DNA of 64,000 nt. Origin: Arion vulgaris. Lineage: Eukaryota; Mollusca; Gastropoda; Stylommatophora; Arionidae. Made by a program: the position numbers and the translations under genes. The stretch spans positions 48,836,363-48,900,362 of the forward strand of contig CM036756.1 in assembly GCA_020796225.1 (NCBI GenBank), written 5' to 3'. This document shows, piece after piece, positions 9,921-22,489 of the stretch (position 1 is its first letter; each line of letters begins with the position of its first letter). The notes below the pieces were generated by a model that was not told where the DNA came from, made no database searches, and saw nothing but the letters and a program-made list of their open reading frames with translations.

Positions 9921-12900
9921 TCTTTGTGATATGTTTGATCTTTGCCAAGAACGTGTATACTTCTTTGTGATATGTTTGATCTTTGTCAAGAACGTGTATA
10001 CTTCTTTGTGATATGTTTGATCTTTGTCAAGAACGTGTATACTTCTTTGTGATATGTTTGATCTTTGTCAAGAACATGTATACTTCTTTGTGATATGTTT
10101 GATCTTTGCCAAGAACGTGTATACTTCTTTGTGATATGTTTGATCTTTGCCAAGAACGTGTATACTTCTTTGTGATATGTTTGATCTTTGCCAAGAACGT
10201 GCATACTTCTTTGTGATATGTTTGATCTTTGTCAAGAACGTGTATACTTCTTTGTGATATGTTTGATCTTTGCCAAGAACGTGTATACTTCTTTGTGATA
10301 TGTTTGATCTTTCCCAAAGAAAGTGTATACCTCTTTGTGATATGTTTGATCTTTGTCAAGAACATGTATACTTCTTTGTGATATGTTTGATCTTTGTCAA
10401 GAAAGTGTATACTTCTTTGTGATATGTTTGATCTTTGTCAAGAACGTGTATACTTCTTTGTGATATGTTTGATCTTTGTCAAGAACGTGTATACTTCTTT
10501 GTTATATGTTTGATCTTTGCCAAGAACATGTATACTTCTTTGTGATATGTTTGATCTTTACCAAGAACGTGTATACTTCTTTGTGATATGTTTGATCTTT
10601 ACCAAGAACGTGTATACCTCTTTGTGATATGTTTGATCTTTGTCAAGAACATGTATACTTCTTTGTGATATGTTTGATCTTTGCCAAGAACGTGTATACT
10701 TCTTTGTGATATGTTTGATCTTTACCAAGAACGTGCATACTTCTTTGTGATATGTTTGATCTTTGCCAAGAACATGTATACTTCTTTGTGATATGTTTGA
10801 TCTTTACCAAGAACGTGTATACTTCTTTGTGATATGTTTGATCTTTACCAAGAACGTGCATACTTCTTTGTGATATGTTTGATCTTTGCCAAGAACATGT
10901 ATACTTCTGTGTGATATGTTTGATCTTTGTCAAGAACGTGTATACTTCTTTGTGATATGTTTGATCTTTGCCAAGAACGTGTATACTTCTTTGTGATATG
11001 TTTGATCTTTGTCAAGAACGTGTATACTTCTTTGTGATATGTTTGATCTTTGTCAAGAACATGTATACTTCTTTGTGATATGTTTGATCTTTGCCAAGAA
11101 CGTGCATACTTCTTTGTGATATGTTTGATCTTTGCCAAGAACGTGCATACTTATTTGTGATATGTTTGATCTTTGCCAAGAACGTGTATACTTCTTTGTG
11201 ATATGATTGATCTTTGCCAAGAACGTGCATACTTCTTTGTGATATGTTTGATCTTTGCCAAGAACGTGTATACCTCTTTGTGATATGTTTGATCTTTGTC
11301 AAGAACATGTATACTTCTTTGTGATATGTTTGATCTTTGCCAAGAACGTGTATACTTCTTTGTGATATGTTTGATCTTTACCAAGAGAACGTGTATACTT
11401 CTTTGTGATATGTTTGATCTTTGCCAAGAACATGTATACTTCTTTGTGATATGTTTGATCTTTGCCAAGAACATGTATACTTCTTTGTGATATGTTTGAT
11501 CTTTGCCAGGAACGTGTATACTTCTTTGTGATATGTTTGATCTTTGCCAGGAACGTGTATACTTCTTTGTGATATGTTTGATCTTTGCCAAGAACATGTA
11601 TACTTCTTTGTGATATGTTTGATCTTTGCCAAGAAAGTGTATACTTCTTTGCAATATGTTTGATCTTTGTCAAGAACATGTATACTTCTTTGTGATATGT
11701 TTGATCTTTGTCAAGAACGTGTATACTTCTTTGTGATATGTTTGATCTTTGTCAAGAACATGTATACTTCTTTGTGATATGTTTTATCTTTGTCAAGAAC
11801 ATGTATACTTCTTTGTGATATGTTTGATCTTTGTCAAGAACATGTATACTTCTTTGTGATATGTTTGATCTTTGTCAAGAACGTGTATACTTCTTTGTGA
11901 TATGTTTGATCTTTGTCAAGAACATGTATACTTCTTTGTGATATGTTTTATCTTTGTCAAGAACATGTATACTTCTTTGTGATATGTTTGATCTTTGTCA
12001 AGAACATGTATACTTCTTTGTGATATGTTTGATCTTTGTCAAGAACATGTATACTTCTTTGTGATATGTTTTATCTTTGTCAAGAACATGTATACTTCTT
12101 TGTGATATGTTTGATCTTTGCCAAGAACATGTATACTTCTTTGTGATATGTTTTATCTTTGTCAAGAACATGTATACTTCTTTGTGATATGTTTGATCTT
12201 TGTCAAGAACATGTATACTTCTTTGTGATATGTTTGATCTTTGTCAAGAACATGTATACTTCTTTGTGATATGTTTGATCTTTGTCAAGAACATGTATAC
12301 TTCTTTGTGATATGTTTGATCTTTGCCAAGAACATGTATACTTCTTTGTGATATGTTTGATCTTTGTCAAGAACATGTATACTTCTTTGTGATATGTTTG
12401 ATCTTTGCCAAGAACGTGTATACTTCTTTGTGATATGTTTGATCTTTGCGAAAGAAAGTGCATACTTCTTTGTGATATGTTTGATCTTTGTCAAGAACGT
12501 GCATACTTCTTTGTGATATGTTTGATCTTTGTCAAGAACGTGCATACTTCTTTGTGATATGTTTGATCTTTGCCAAGAACATGTATACTTCTTTGTGATA
12601 TGTTTGATCTTTGTCAAGAACATGTATACTTCTTTGTGATATGTTTGATCTTTGTCAAGAACGTGTATACTTCTTTGTGATATGTTTGATCTTTGCCAAG
12701 AACATGTATACTTCTTTGTGATATGTTTGATCTTTGTCAAGAACATGTATACTTCTTTGTGATATGTTTGATCTTTGCCAAGAACGTGTATACTTCTTTG
12801 TGATATGTTTGATCTTTGCCAAGAACGTGCATACTTCTTTGTGATATGTTTGATCTTTACCAAGAACGTGCATACTTCTTTGTGATATGTTTGATCTTTG

Positions 12901-13941
12901 TCAAGAACGTGCATACTTCTTTGTGATATGTTTGATCTTTGTCAAGAACATGTATACTTCTTTGTGATATGTTTGATCTTTGCCAAGAACATGTATACTT
13001 CTTTGTGATATGTTTGATCTTTGTGAAGAACATGTATACTTCTATGTGATATGTTTTATCTTTGTCAAGAACGTGTATACTTCTTTGTGATATGTTTGAT
13101 CTTTGCCAAGAACATGTATACTTCTTTGTGATATGTTTGATCTTTGCCAAGAACATGTATACTTCTTTGTGATATGTTTGATCTTTGTCAAGAACATGTA
13201 TACTTCTTTGTGATATGTTTGATCTTTGCCAAGAACGTGTATACTTCTTTGTGATATGTTTGATCTTTGCCAAGAACGTGCATACTTCTTTGTGATATGT
13301 TTGATCTTTACCAAGAACGTGCATACTTCTTTGTGATATGTTTGATCTTTGTCAAGAACGTGCATACTTCTTTGTGATATGTTTGATCTTTGTCAAGAAC
13401 GTGCATACTTCTTTGTGATATGTTTGATCTTTGTCAAGAACGTGCATACTTCTTTGTGATATGTTTGATCTTTGTCAAGAACGTGTATACTTCTTTGTGA
13501 TATGTTTGATCTTTACCAAGAACGTGTATACTTCTTTGTGATATGTTTGATCTTTGTCAAGAACATGTATACTTCTTTGTGATATGTTTGATCTTTGTCA
13601 AGAACATGTATACTTCTTTGTGATATGTTTGATCTTTGTGAAGAACGTGTATACTTCTTTGTGATATGTTTGATCTTTGCCAAGAACATGTATACTTCTT
13701 TGTGATATGTTTGATCTTTGTCAAGAACATGTATACTTCTTTGTGATATGTTTGATCTTTGCCAAGAACGTGCATACTTCTTTGTGATATGTTTGATCTT
13801 TGCCAAGAACGTGTATACTTCTTTGTGATATGTTTGATCTTTGTCAAGAACATGTATACTTCTTTGTGATATGTTTGATCTTTGCCAAGAACGTGTATAC
13901 TTCTTTGTGATATGTTTGATCTTTGCCAAGAACGTCTATAC
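9921..13941. repeat. 41-bp minisatellite, about 98 copies
   Basis: Unit: caagaacgtgtatacttctt then tgtgatatgtttgatctttgc. Variants are few: acgtg/acatg, gtata/gcata, tgcc/tgtc/tacc and occasional length changes (10310, 11387, 12450). As 41 is not a multiple of three, a frame passes through all three registers every 123 bp, producing the overlapping minus-strand frames with HITKKY- and NISQRS-type strings. These are artefacts of repetition. Confidence 0.98.
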
Positions 13942-14095
13942 GTTGCACATTGGTTTGCTAGGCCGTAAACGCTTAGACTTCTACAGGTTTAGGACACGTG
14001 CATACGATTTCAGCCTAACCTCCTTAGTTGCCTCTTACGATATGCGTTGCAGATAACAGGGGTTCTATTATTTACACCTCAACTTTGGACCCCGG
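13942..14095 (-). mobile_element. SINE-3 5' flank of the 41-bp array
   Basis: Reverse complement of this stretch matches 4600-4757, including ggttaccgggg, cgtaagaggc and gtcctaaacctgtagaagtc. It is the other half of the element copy inside which the 41-bp unit was amplified. Confidence 0.8.
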
Positions 14096-15584
14096 TAACC
14101 AGTCGGCCGATTTTACATTTTAATGTCATAGCAAATATGTCAAAGTCTTGTGACACATGAAACAGAACGAGCTCCAAGGAAAACCAACGATGCGCGATGT
14201 AAATATGTGGTAGCTGTTCCGTGCTCACTATTATCGTATGGAATACACGAGGGCGACAAACACAAAAGTAATGTAATATATTAAGGTGATGAATTGACAA
14301 GGACATAAATGAAAGACAAGGAAAAAAAGATGAGTATGTAGGAAAACAGTGCTACCAGAGATAATAAATAAACATAGGGGAGGAGATGAATGTGCGAAGA
14401 GACTTGAAGAGGGAGGAGTTCGTGTAGTCCAACTCAAATGATAATCAAGATCACATCAAAGTTGAGAATGTCATTGGGGAAGGTATAAAGTGAGTGATCT
14501 ACCCACAAGACAATATTATTACCCGTCAAACGGGACGGCTGAGTAATCATTGGGGGTCAAAGGAGAAAAAGCTAGACGGACTGGTTAGCCATGAATCAAT
14601 GTAGACGAAATGGCGACAATACTGGGGCTAACATAGTGGCGCCGTGGTTTCAGAGAACTGAACGGTTTAAGGATGTAGGAAAAAAGGGGAATGGAGCAGA
14701 GAAAAGTCAAAGTAGAAAGAATATGAAACAATAAATCAAGCATGTACATAAAGACATTGCAAGGATAGATAGGAAAAAAGAAGAACATTAACTAATATTT
14801 CATTTTTGTCATGTCGTCTCAACTTTTTGAATAACTTCCTTCGTCATCATTTTACACCGATGTTTCTCGTCCTCATTTCACTTCTCTCTCGGCAAGACCC
14901 ATCATTCTGTGCTTCATCATCGTTATCGCATTGATCGGAAATATGGCTTCCACCGTTTCCATGTAGTAGCCGGCAGTTTTTACCGCTTCTCCGTGAGCTG
15001 GACCTATCTCTTTACAAGTTTTGCCTCCGTCCCATTTCCCTTGCAACCAACAATCCTCATCTTCTCTTTATCCTTCGACACATCGATCTATGTTTCAACA
15101 GTAAACTTTACACGAAACTGTCATCTAGTTATAATGATCAAATATCCCACGTTACTCGTCTATCACTTCTCTGTCCACTTCTGCCTTTAACTGCATTGTC
15201 CGATATATCCATCTTGACTTGCTGCTATCACCTGCAAGCATGTTTTTTATAATCGCTCATCACATATTCACTCCACACCCTCTCTCTCACACGATCCCTT
15301 TTCTGGTCTGCTTCAACATAAATATGACTGGAGTAGTCACTTCTCATCCTTCTCTGGGTTGGCACAGCTTCAACACCATGTAATCTATAAGTCTATTACG
15401 TCACACTTCTCTGCGACGCTCTAGCATCACTTCGGCGGAGTTCCTTGACTTCATCATTCTTAGACGGCGGGACGGAATGCCATCACATCGACGGACATAG
15501 AGGGCGATGTGGTTGTGTACGGGAGCGGATCTGTATATGGATGCTACCACTTCTCCGTTGTCAGATCTTACATCTTTCCCGATG
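14096..15584. other. No confident gene; decayed coding-like stretch on minus strand
   Basis: No domain recognised. Between about 15090 and 14890 the minus strand keeps an open frame of about 60 codons with protein-like composition (CKEIGPAHGEAVKTAGYYME, then TVEAIFPINA), bounded by stops. It lacks a start codon and may be a remnant of a mobile element or an old exon. Confidence 0.35.
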
Positions 15585-16139
15585 TCAGAGGATTATTTTC
15601 ATTGACCTCGTTCTGAAGATGCCGCAATAACTTGCACCATCCCTGTCCACCATGTTATTGAATCTCCTATACTCTCTCACAATCTTCCTCCTCCTCCCAA
15701 ACACATATTCTCTTAGTGTCAAGGAATCCAATTTGAGCAAGCCCTCTCTGTACCTGCTTTCAAAGATTCCCAAAAAACTAACAGTCCCATTGTCTTCGAT
15801 TGCTATTGCTTTGATGAGACTTAAATCTGTCAATCTTAATCTCTTAATGGCATCATTCCAACCTTTAGTGTCTAACCCTCCTTGCAAAGTGGCATCATTC
15901 CAACCTTTAGTGTCTAACCCTCCTAGCAAAGTGGCATCATTCCAACCTTTAGTGTCTAACCCTCCTAGCAAAGTGGCATCATTCCAACCTTTAGTGTCTA
16001 ACCCTCCTAGCAAAGTGGCATCATTCCAACCTTTAGTGTCTAACCCTCCTAGCAAAGTGGCATCATTCCAACCTTTAGTGTCTAACCCTCCTAGCAAAGT
16101 TGCATCATTCCAACCTTTAGTGTCTAACCCTCCTTGCAA
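15585..16139 (-). other. Unrecognised 184-codon frame reading through the 42-bp repeat
   Basis: The N-terminal part is a 14-residue repeat (GLDTKGWNDATLLG) from the 42-bp array. The C-terminal part, outside the array, stays open for about 90 codons with mixed composition (LRLTDLSLIKAIAIEDNGTV, then FLGIFESRYREGLLKLDSL). I do not recognise the family. The opposite strand is also open (15652-16266), which weakens the case. It could be an exon, an element remnant or chance. Confidence 0.3.
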
Positions 16140-16149
16140 AGTGGTATCA
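15848..16149. repeat. 42-bp minisatellite
   Basis: Seven copies of tggcatcattccaaccttta then gtgtctaaccctcctagcaaag. Variants are cctagc/ccttgc, gtggc/gttgc and gtggt. Very homogeneous. Open on both strands because 42 is a multiple of three. Confidence 0.95.
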
Positions 16150-16354
16150 TCTATCCACCCTTCACATCTCTATTTTATAGTTATTTTATTCCCTTTTATA
16201 AATAAAGTGAAAAAAGTAAAAGAATCTATTTTATACCATGCGATATATTTGGAAATACGATGTTAGGTCCTTTTTTTATTGAACATCGGCACACGACGGG
16301 TGATGTGATATTAAACTGAGACTGCCGTTAACATGAGAGCCGTTACTATCGGAA

Positions 16355-16440
16355 AGACATCCTACTCCCACTGTGAAATTAAATCCGGACAACGCTTTTA
16401 AGAAATGAGTGCACTAACCACTACGCTATCGCGGCTATTC
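16355..16440 (-). mobile_element. Possible tRNA-like SINE head
   Basis: The minus strand reads gccgcgatagcgtagtggtt then agtgcactc, a good box A, followed about 40 bp later by a weak box B-like ggatttaatttc. A complete cloverleaf does not form by eye. Probably a relic of a third tRNA-derived SINE. Confidence 0.4.
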
Positions 16441-16470
16441 ACATTGCATCTTATCGAAATCGAAACTCGT

Positions 16471-16699
16471 GGCATATCCTTTACAGGACGTAGCCATCAA
16501 CCACAGTAAACAAGTCGTCGATTTTCTAGACACCACTTATACCTTCAGTAGTTTGCCATTGCTTTCTGAACGGTGAGGTCTATTTTTACCTTTCGTAAAA
16601 ATCCCACAGATACGAATTTGCTTCCAAACTTGCCAACCGTGGAGTTTGAACCCGGTACGCTTGCGTTGTGATCGAGCTCACTACGATATAGACGCCCAC
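16471..16699 (-). mobile_element. SINE-1 copy B
   Basis: Same layout as the copy at 3216-3446: tail ggcatatcctttacaggac at the left, body with gctttctgaacggtgaggtc, and a tRNA-like head at the right on the minus strand with box B gggttcaaac. Box A is more decayed here (tatatcgtagtgagc). Confidence 0.8.
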
Positions 16700-17309
16700 A
16701 TCTTATACCTTCCCTTATTCCCTTAACATGCCTTCTTATCTTCATCTACCGATCTATCCATATTGCATCTTATATCTTCCCTTATTCCTTTACCCTGCCT
16801 TCCTATCTTTGTCTACCTATCTATCCGTCTACATATCCTTTTAGTATATACACACCTCAGTCATATTATTGTATTCTCTGCTGAATTATATTGAGTATAG
16901 TAACATACGGGCCATAAATTTTGTCTCAACTTAATGCAACTGAAAATTCTTACAGTATCATCATTACTAATCGTTTGTAACCTCCAATACTTGTACCACT
17001 TTCCGCAACTATTTTCTTGTCTTCAATTAACTCTTTCTTCATCTCTAGCTGATACCAAACATGGTGATACTTTACACTTATTTCTTCTTTAATCCCAAAC
17101 AAAATCTTGTGAAATGAGTTCCGGTACATGGTCGTTGTCAACTTTGACCTTTCCCTCTTGTCAACAGTTTCTCGTCAGAATTCATCTATGTAATCCATAT
17201 TGTGACACTACTACTAATAGTTCTCTTGTTTTTCATAGTCTAACATGTTCTTTGTCGAGTTTTTTCATTAGTTGACACATTCTTGTATTCCTGGTTCATT
17301 TCTGAGTTT
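16700..17309. other. No gene
   Basis: Contains an imperfect duplicated stretch around 16700-16830 (cttatatcttcccttattcc type) and AT-rich sequence. The 63-codon minus frame at 16950-17141 has no recognisable family. Confidence 0.5.
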
Positions 17310-17311
17310 CT

Positions 17312-17462
17312 CATGAGAGTGACAGGTGTGTTTAATCAGCAAGCCACAGGCACCATCAGTATGCATACTCTTCGATATCTGTTGAGGGAGACTGAACACC
17401 TATGGGTCTGTCCGGAGTGCAATGACGTCAGTTTAGTAACCAATAATAACCAATAATAATAA
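17312..17462 (+). mobile_element. LINE-B 3' end
   Basis: The plus strand encodes TGTISMHTLRYLLRETEHLW followed by VCPECNDVSLVTNN, the same C-terminus as the minus-strand copy at 47285-47563. Only the last 50 codons or so are present, followed by a short (aataatcc)-like tail. A dead 5'-truncated insertion. Confidence 0.75.
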
Positions 17463-17659
17463 TCATGAAAAATGTTTCACTTCTATATATTTCTTAATTC
17501 TAATTTTCATTGAATTGCAAAAGAAATGTTTAATTTAACATTACCAAATAATAACTAACAATTAAAATACATTACTGTATTAAAATATAGAATATATTTT
17601 ATATACGATATAATAAATAATATCTAAATAATTTTCTGTTATATAGTTTTTGAGATACG

Positions 17660-17875
17660 CTGATAATAATGTCTTAATTAATAGCAAGAAATGAAATGTA
17701 GCTACATAAACTAGTTGATAACAATGTCTTAATAGCAAGAAATGAAATGTAGCTACAGAAACTAGTTGATAATAATGTCTTAATAGCAAGAAATGAAATG
17801 TAGCTACAGAAACTATTTGATAACAATGTCTTAATAGCAAGAAATGAAATGTAGCTACAGAAACTATTTGATAAG
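17660..17875. repeat. 51-bp minisatellite
   Basis: Four copies of gttgataacaatgtcttaat then agcaagaaatgaaatgtagc and tacagaaacta. The first copy has an extra taat. Overlapping minus-strand frames reflect 51 being a multiple of three. Confidence 0.93.
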
Positions 17876-17947
17876 CTTGTCACAGAAACTAACAACAAAT
17901 GACTCAGTTTGGATATTAAGTAGACAGAAGTTATGATCATATAAAAA

Positions 17948-18585
17948 ATGCAGACTCCCACAAAATGCACCATTATAGTAAATTGGTCGGAGTTGAGACA
18001 AATTCAGCAATTTAAATATCTCGGAGTCATGGTAACATCAGATGACAGATGCAGATCAGAGATAAATAGCAGAATAGGGCAGGCCAAAGCATTGTTCCAG
18101 GAAAGGAGAAGCATTATATGCAACAAGTCACTGTCAATTGCGATCAGAATGAGAGTTATACAGTGCTACAGAGAGCTAATTCTGACATATGGATGCGAGT
18201 CATGGACAATTAACGCACAGATCGAACAATCTCTGAGGGCCACAGAGATATGGTTTTACAGAAGAATGATGAGACTCCCATGGACTGCTAAAATTACTAA
18301 TGTGGAGGTGCCGAATTAGGTCAAGACACAGAGAAAGCTTATCATCAATATAAGAAAGAGGCAGTCATCATTTTTCGGGCATGTGATGAGAAAGGGAGGT
18401 TTAGAACACAATGTAACAACTGGTAAAATCGAGGGGAGACGAGACAGAGAGAGACAGCAAGTTTTGGATAGCCTGACGTCATGGCACGGGAGCGTCAACA
18501 TCTGAGATGATAGCAAACAACAGAGACTTGTGGAGATCCGTGATCACTTACGCCAGCGGCACGGCACCTAATGATGATGATGTAG
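17948..18585 (+). pseudogene. LINE-D reverse transcriptase C-terminal pseudogene
   Basis: Translation shows FKYLGVMVTSDDRCRSEI, YGCESWTI and RRMMRLPWTAKITNVEV, then after a stop at 18317 SSFFGHVMRKGGLEHNVTTG, and ends in a (atg)n tail at about 18568-18582. This order (post-palm YLG, YGSETW-like, RRMLR and FGH motifs) is that of the last third of an animal non-LTR retrotransposon ORF2. The active-site FADD region is missing. Confidence 0.85.
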
Positions 18586-18920
18586 TTTTAAAGATTGCAA
18601 CATATTTCAAGACGAGGACAAGTTTAAAGATGAAAATATGCTTCAGGCAAAAGATGGATTTTTATTGCATTGCGGTTCTCCATATGACCAAGTTACTCTC
18701 CGTAGAAATGCCACACCACATGCCGTAAAGATTGCACAACGTACGAACTCCGTAGCTCCATGAACAATGTAAGGCGTCTCCAGAAAATCATACCAGTGAA
18801 CGGAAAGATGCGGTCCAGATTCTAACACACAATCTTCAGAACGCAAGGTAAACGGCTGGATCACTTCATCAGAGATGACCAAATTCGATGTATTTTTGGC
18901 GAAATTGTCAGTCTATATTT
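18586..18920. other. No recognised gene
   Basis: A 79-codon minus frame (18643-18882) has no recognisable motif. The stretch aactccgtagctcc near 18747 resembles aactccgtagcacc near 19668, so a dispersed repeat may be present. Confidence 0.4.
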
Positions 18921-18926
18921 CGTCGT

Positions 18927-19021
18927 CATAATGACAATTTGTATAACCATTCATCTCAAACTCTTTGTTCTAGTCATAATGACAATTTGTATAACCATTC
19001 ATCTCAAACTCTTTGTTCTAA
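18927..19021. repeat. 48-bp direct repeat, two copies
   Basis: cataatgacaatttgtataa followed by ccattcatctcaaactcttt and gttctagt occurs twice in tandem with no mismatch in the shared part. A minimal tandem array, perhaps the first step of a minisatellite. Confidence 0.9.
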
Positions 19022-19089
19022 TCATGTCACTTCTTCATCATCATCAAATAGCTTGTCCTCAGCAGAACTGTGCTATCCCAACAATCCTC

Positions 19090-19510
19090 CAGAATTTTTA
19101 TCTCTCATAGGCCAGATGTCCCGCCTCTGCAGCCGTCATGTTCAAACCATCAGTTATATCCTGAATCCATCTTCTCCGTGGTCTTCCTCTTCTTCTCTTT
19201 GCCGGTATGCCTCCTTCCATGATGGTCTTCTCCAGCCCTTTGTGTCTTTTTATATGTTCAAAATACCTCCATTTTCTCTTGCTTATTTGTAGCATCAGCC
19301 AGTTTTCTGTAATTCTTTCTGGAGAGATCTATTTGTTCTCTTCTCTGTTCATGATATACGAAGGACCCTTCTGTAACAGTTATATTCAAAAGCATATATT
19401 TGTTTTTCAAATGCATTGTTAAATATCCATACTTCACACCCATACGTTGCCAGTGGGAATATGCATGCTCTTAGTATTCTGATCGTTATTTTCTTATCAG
19501 TTCTGTTCCA
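19090..19510 (-). pseudogene. LINE-G reverse transcriptase C-terminal pseudogene
   Basis: The minus strand, with a frameshift near 19290, gives YGCEVWIFNNAFEKQIYAFE, then KRKWRYFEHIKRHKGLEKTI and KRRRGRPRRRWIQDI. This is the C-terminal part of a non-LTR retrotransposon ORF2 (WxxFxH and GRPRxRW blocks). It has at least one internal stop and lacks the catalytic core. It may belong with one of the other RT families here. Confidence 0.75.
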
Positions 19511-20238
19511 TACTGTATTTAGTTGTCATGTCACAGCAATTGTTAAATATCATTAACTATAAAATCACATTGATTAATAGATAGAACCATCATCCTTGCA
19601 CTTCTGTGAATAACCATGCGCGCTCCGATCGTTTTCTTAAACAAGAATATCTCAGGGCAGCACAAGAACTCCGTAGCACCGGCTAATGTTCACAATTTGA
19701 AGACAGTGCGTTTTTGTTTAGAAATTAAAACAAAAAATCTTTTTAAAGAAATGTTGGTCAGTGACTTTGCGGCTTTAATCTTGTTTTCAAACTGCAAGAG
19801 TTCGTTTTACGTTGAAGACGGCTTACGTTTTAGCGTCTGTCTCCGATAGAATTAGGAAGTCGATTTCACCTACATTGAGAATAGAGATGACTAAGAAAAT
19901 ATCACTATAATTAGTGAACGAGCCAAACACACTTAGAGCGAAATGTGAACACCTAACATCCACACCCTGGGCTCACTAAACAGCATTTAGAAATTCCGAT
20001 ATCCGGCATTAACTAAAATTAATGGTTCAATGAAACCACGAAATGCACATCACGAAATATTGATCACATTCTCTGAGCAGAATAACATGTTGAAACTGAT
20101 ACATATTGACAAGGAATGAATGTACTAAGATAGACATCTTGAGGACAGCTGTACAAACAAAACACGGTAGAGATACACTAGATAACATAAGATATTCTAT
20201 TTCTACAAGAGAAACAATTTGTGCAAATGATTTTGCAA
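19511..20238. other. No recognised gene
   Basis: A 77-codon plus frame (19616-19849) has no known motif. Its end (cttacgttttagcgtctgtc) resembles 33360-33385 and both are preceded by agtgactttgc, suggesting a dispersed repeat of unknown type. Confidence 0.4.
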
Positions 20239-21960
20239 CAATGAATGCGAAAATGGATGCAACATTAGATGCAACAATGGATGAAATAATGGATGCAACA
20301 CTGAATGCAACAATGGATGTAATAATGGATGCAACAATAGATGCAACAATGGATTCAACGATGAATGCAACAATTGATGCAACAATGATTCAACAATTGA
20401 TGCAACAATGAATGCAACAATGGGTGAAAAATGGATGCAACAATGGAGGAAACAATGGATACAACAATGGATGAAATAATGGATGCAAGAATGGATGAAA
20501 CAATGGATGCAAGAATGGATGAAACAATTGATGCAACAATGGATGCAACAATGGAGGAAACAATGGATGCAACAATGGATGAAATAATGGATGCAAGAAT
20601 GGATGAAACAATGGATGCAAGAATGGATGAAACAATTGATGCAACAATGGATGCAACAATGGAGGAAACAATGGATGCAACAATGGATGAAATAATGGAT
20701 GAAATAATGGATGAAACAATGAATGCAACAATAGATTCCACAATGGATTCCACAATTTATGCAACAATAGATGAAATAATGGATGAAACAATGAATGCAA
20801 CAATGGATGCAACAATAGATGAAATAATGGATGAAACAATGAATGCAACAATGGATGCAACAATGGATGAAATAATGGATGAAACAATGAATGCAACAAT
20901 GGATGCAACAATAGATGAAATAATGGATGAAACAATGAATGCAACAATGGATGCAACAATGGATGAAATAATGGATGAAACAATGAATGCAACAATGGAT
21001 GCAACAATGGATGAAATAATGGATGAAACAATGAATGAAACAATGGATGCAACAATGGATGAAATAATGGATGAAACAATGAATGCAACAATGGATGCAA
21101 CAATGGATGAAATAATGGATGAAACAATGAATGCAACAATGGATGAAACAATGGATGAAATAATGGATGAAACAATGAATGAAACAATGGATGCAACAAT
21201 GGATGAAATAATGGATGAAACAATGAATGCAACAATGGATGCAACAATGGATGAAATAATGGATGAAACAATGAATGAAACAATGGATGCAACAATGGAT
21301 GAAATAATGGATGAAACAATGAATGAAACAATGGATGCAACAATGGATGAAATAATGGATGAAACAATGAATGAAACAATGGATGCAAGAATGGATGAAA
21401 CAATTGATGCAACAATTGATGCAACAATTGATGCAACAATAGATTCCACAATTTATGCAACAATGGATGAAATAATGGATGAAACAATGAATGCAACAAT
21501 GGATGCAACAATGGATGAAATAATGGATGAAACAATGAATGCAACAATGGATGAAATAATGGATGAAATAATGAATGAAACAATGAATGAAACAATGGAT
21601 GCAACAATGGATGAAATAATGGATGAAACAATGAATGAAACAATGGATGCAACAATGGATGAAATAATGGATGAAACAATGAATGAAACAATGGATGCAA
21701 CAATGGATGAAATAATGGATGAAACAATGAATGAAACAATGGATGCAACAATGGATGAAATAATGGATGAAACAATGAATGAAACAATGGATGCAAGAAT
21801 GGATGAAATAATGGATGAAACAATGAATGAAACAATGGATGCAAGAATGGATGAAACAATTGATGCAACAATTGATGCAACAATTGATGCAACAATAGAT
21901 TCCACAATTTATGCAACAATGGATGAAATAATGGATGAAATAATGAATGCAAGAATGGAG
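20239..21960. repeat. 12-bp tandem repeat with 48-bp and 456-bp higher-order structure
   Basis: About 143 copies of a 12-bp unit such as atggatgaaaca, atggatgcaaca, atggatgaaata or atgaatgcaaca. Units are ordered in recurring groups of four (48 bp). A longer block with aattgatgcaacaatagatt followed by ccacaatttatgc occurs at 21385 and again at 21841, exactly 456 bp apart, and in part near 20730. Because 12 is divisible by three, several long frames are open on both strands (527, 613 and 524 codons); I regard these as artefacts. Confidence 0.97.
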
Positions 21961-22082
21961 GCAAAAGATCTTACTACAAAGCAGGAACTGTTGAATCACG
22001 AAAGAAAAGTATGATTTTGAGTTAGCTAGACAGCAGTATATCATCTGTCGGAGAAAATTATATTAAAGCATTCACTACAAGC

Positions 22083-22489
22083 ATTCATCTGTATCTTGCC
22101 GACTATAGATTCCTTTGATACAAGCATGTCAGCTCTATCATTAGCGCAAACACCTTGTATAAAAGTCTTTGAAGCTAGAAGCATTGCTAAAAGAACATTC
22201 ACACACACCTAAACACACCTAAACACACCTAAAGTTGGACTTTCCGAATCATTGATTGAGATCTAGTAAACTAACTGTGAGAGAACAGCAGTAGTTAACC
22301 GGTTTGTTCGGACAAACGCCTTACAACCTCCATCTTCAAACTAGAAGTAGTTATGTGTGCGCAGTTCCGAACGACAATGACCGTTTCACGCACTTGTTAA
22401 AAACAATTCCAGCTATATTTTTCTCTGCGATACACATACACACATTTATATATACCATTGTTATCCCTGACCTCATTTGATATGAACAT
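22083..22489. repeat. Left arm of a long inverted repeat
   Basis: 407 bp whose reverse complement is found at 23718-24134 with about two substitutions and one missing 10-bp unit of a short acacacctaa repeat. The arms enclose 1,228 bp. The arm contains, on its minus strand, a piece of LINE-B RNase H sequence. Confidence 0.95.

Noticed and set aside
9986..13929. A family of overlapping minus-strand proteins with HITKKY and NISQRS repeats
   Set aside because: All are readings of one 41-bp unit in rotating frames, ending at random variant stops.
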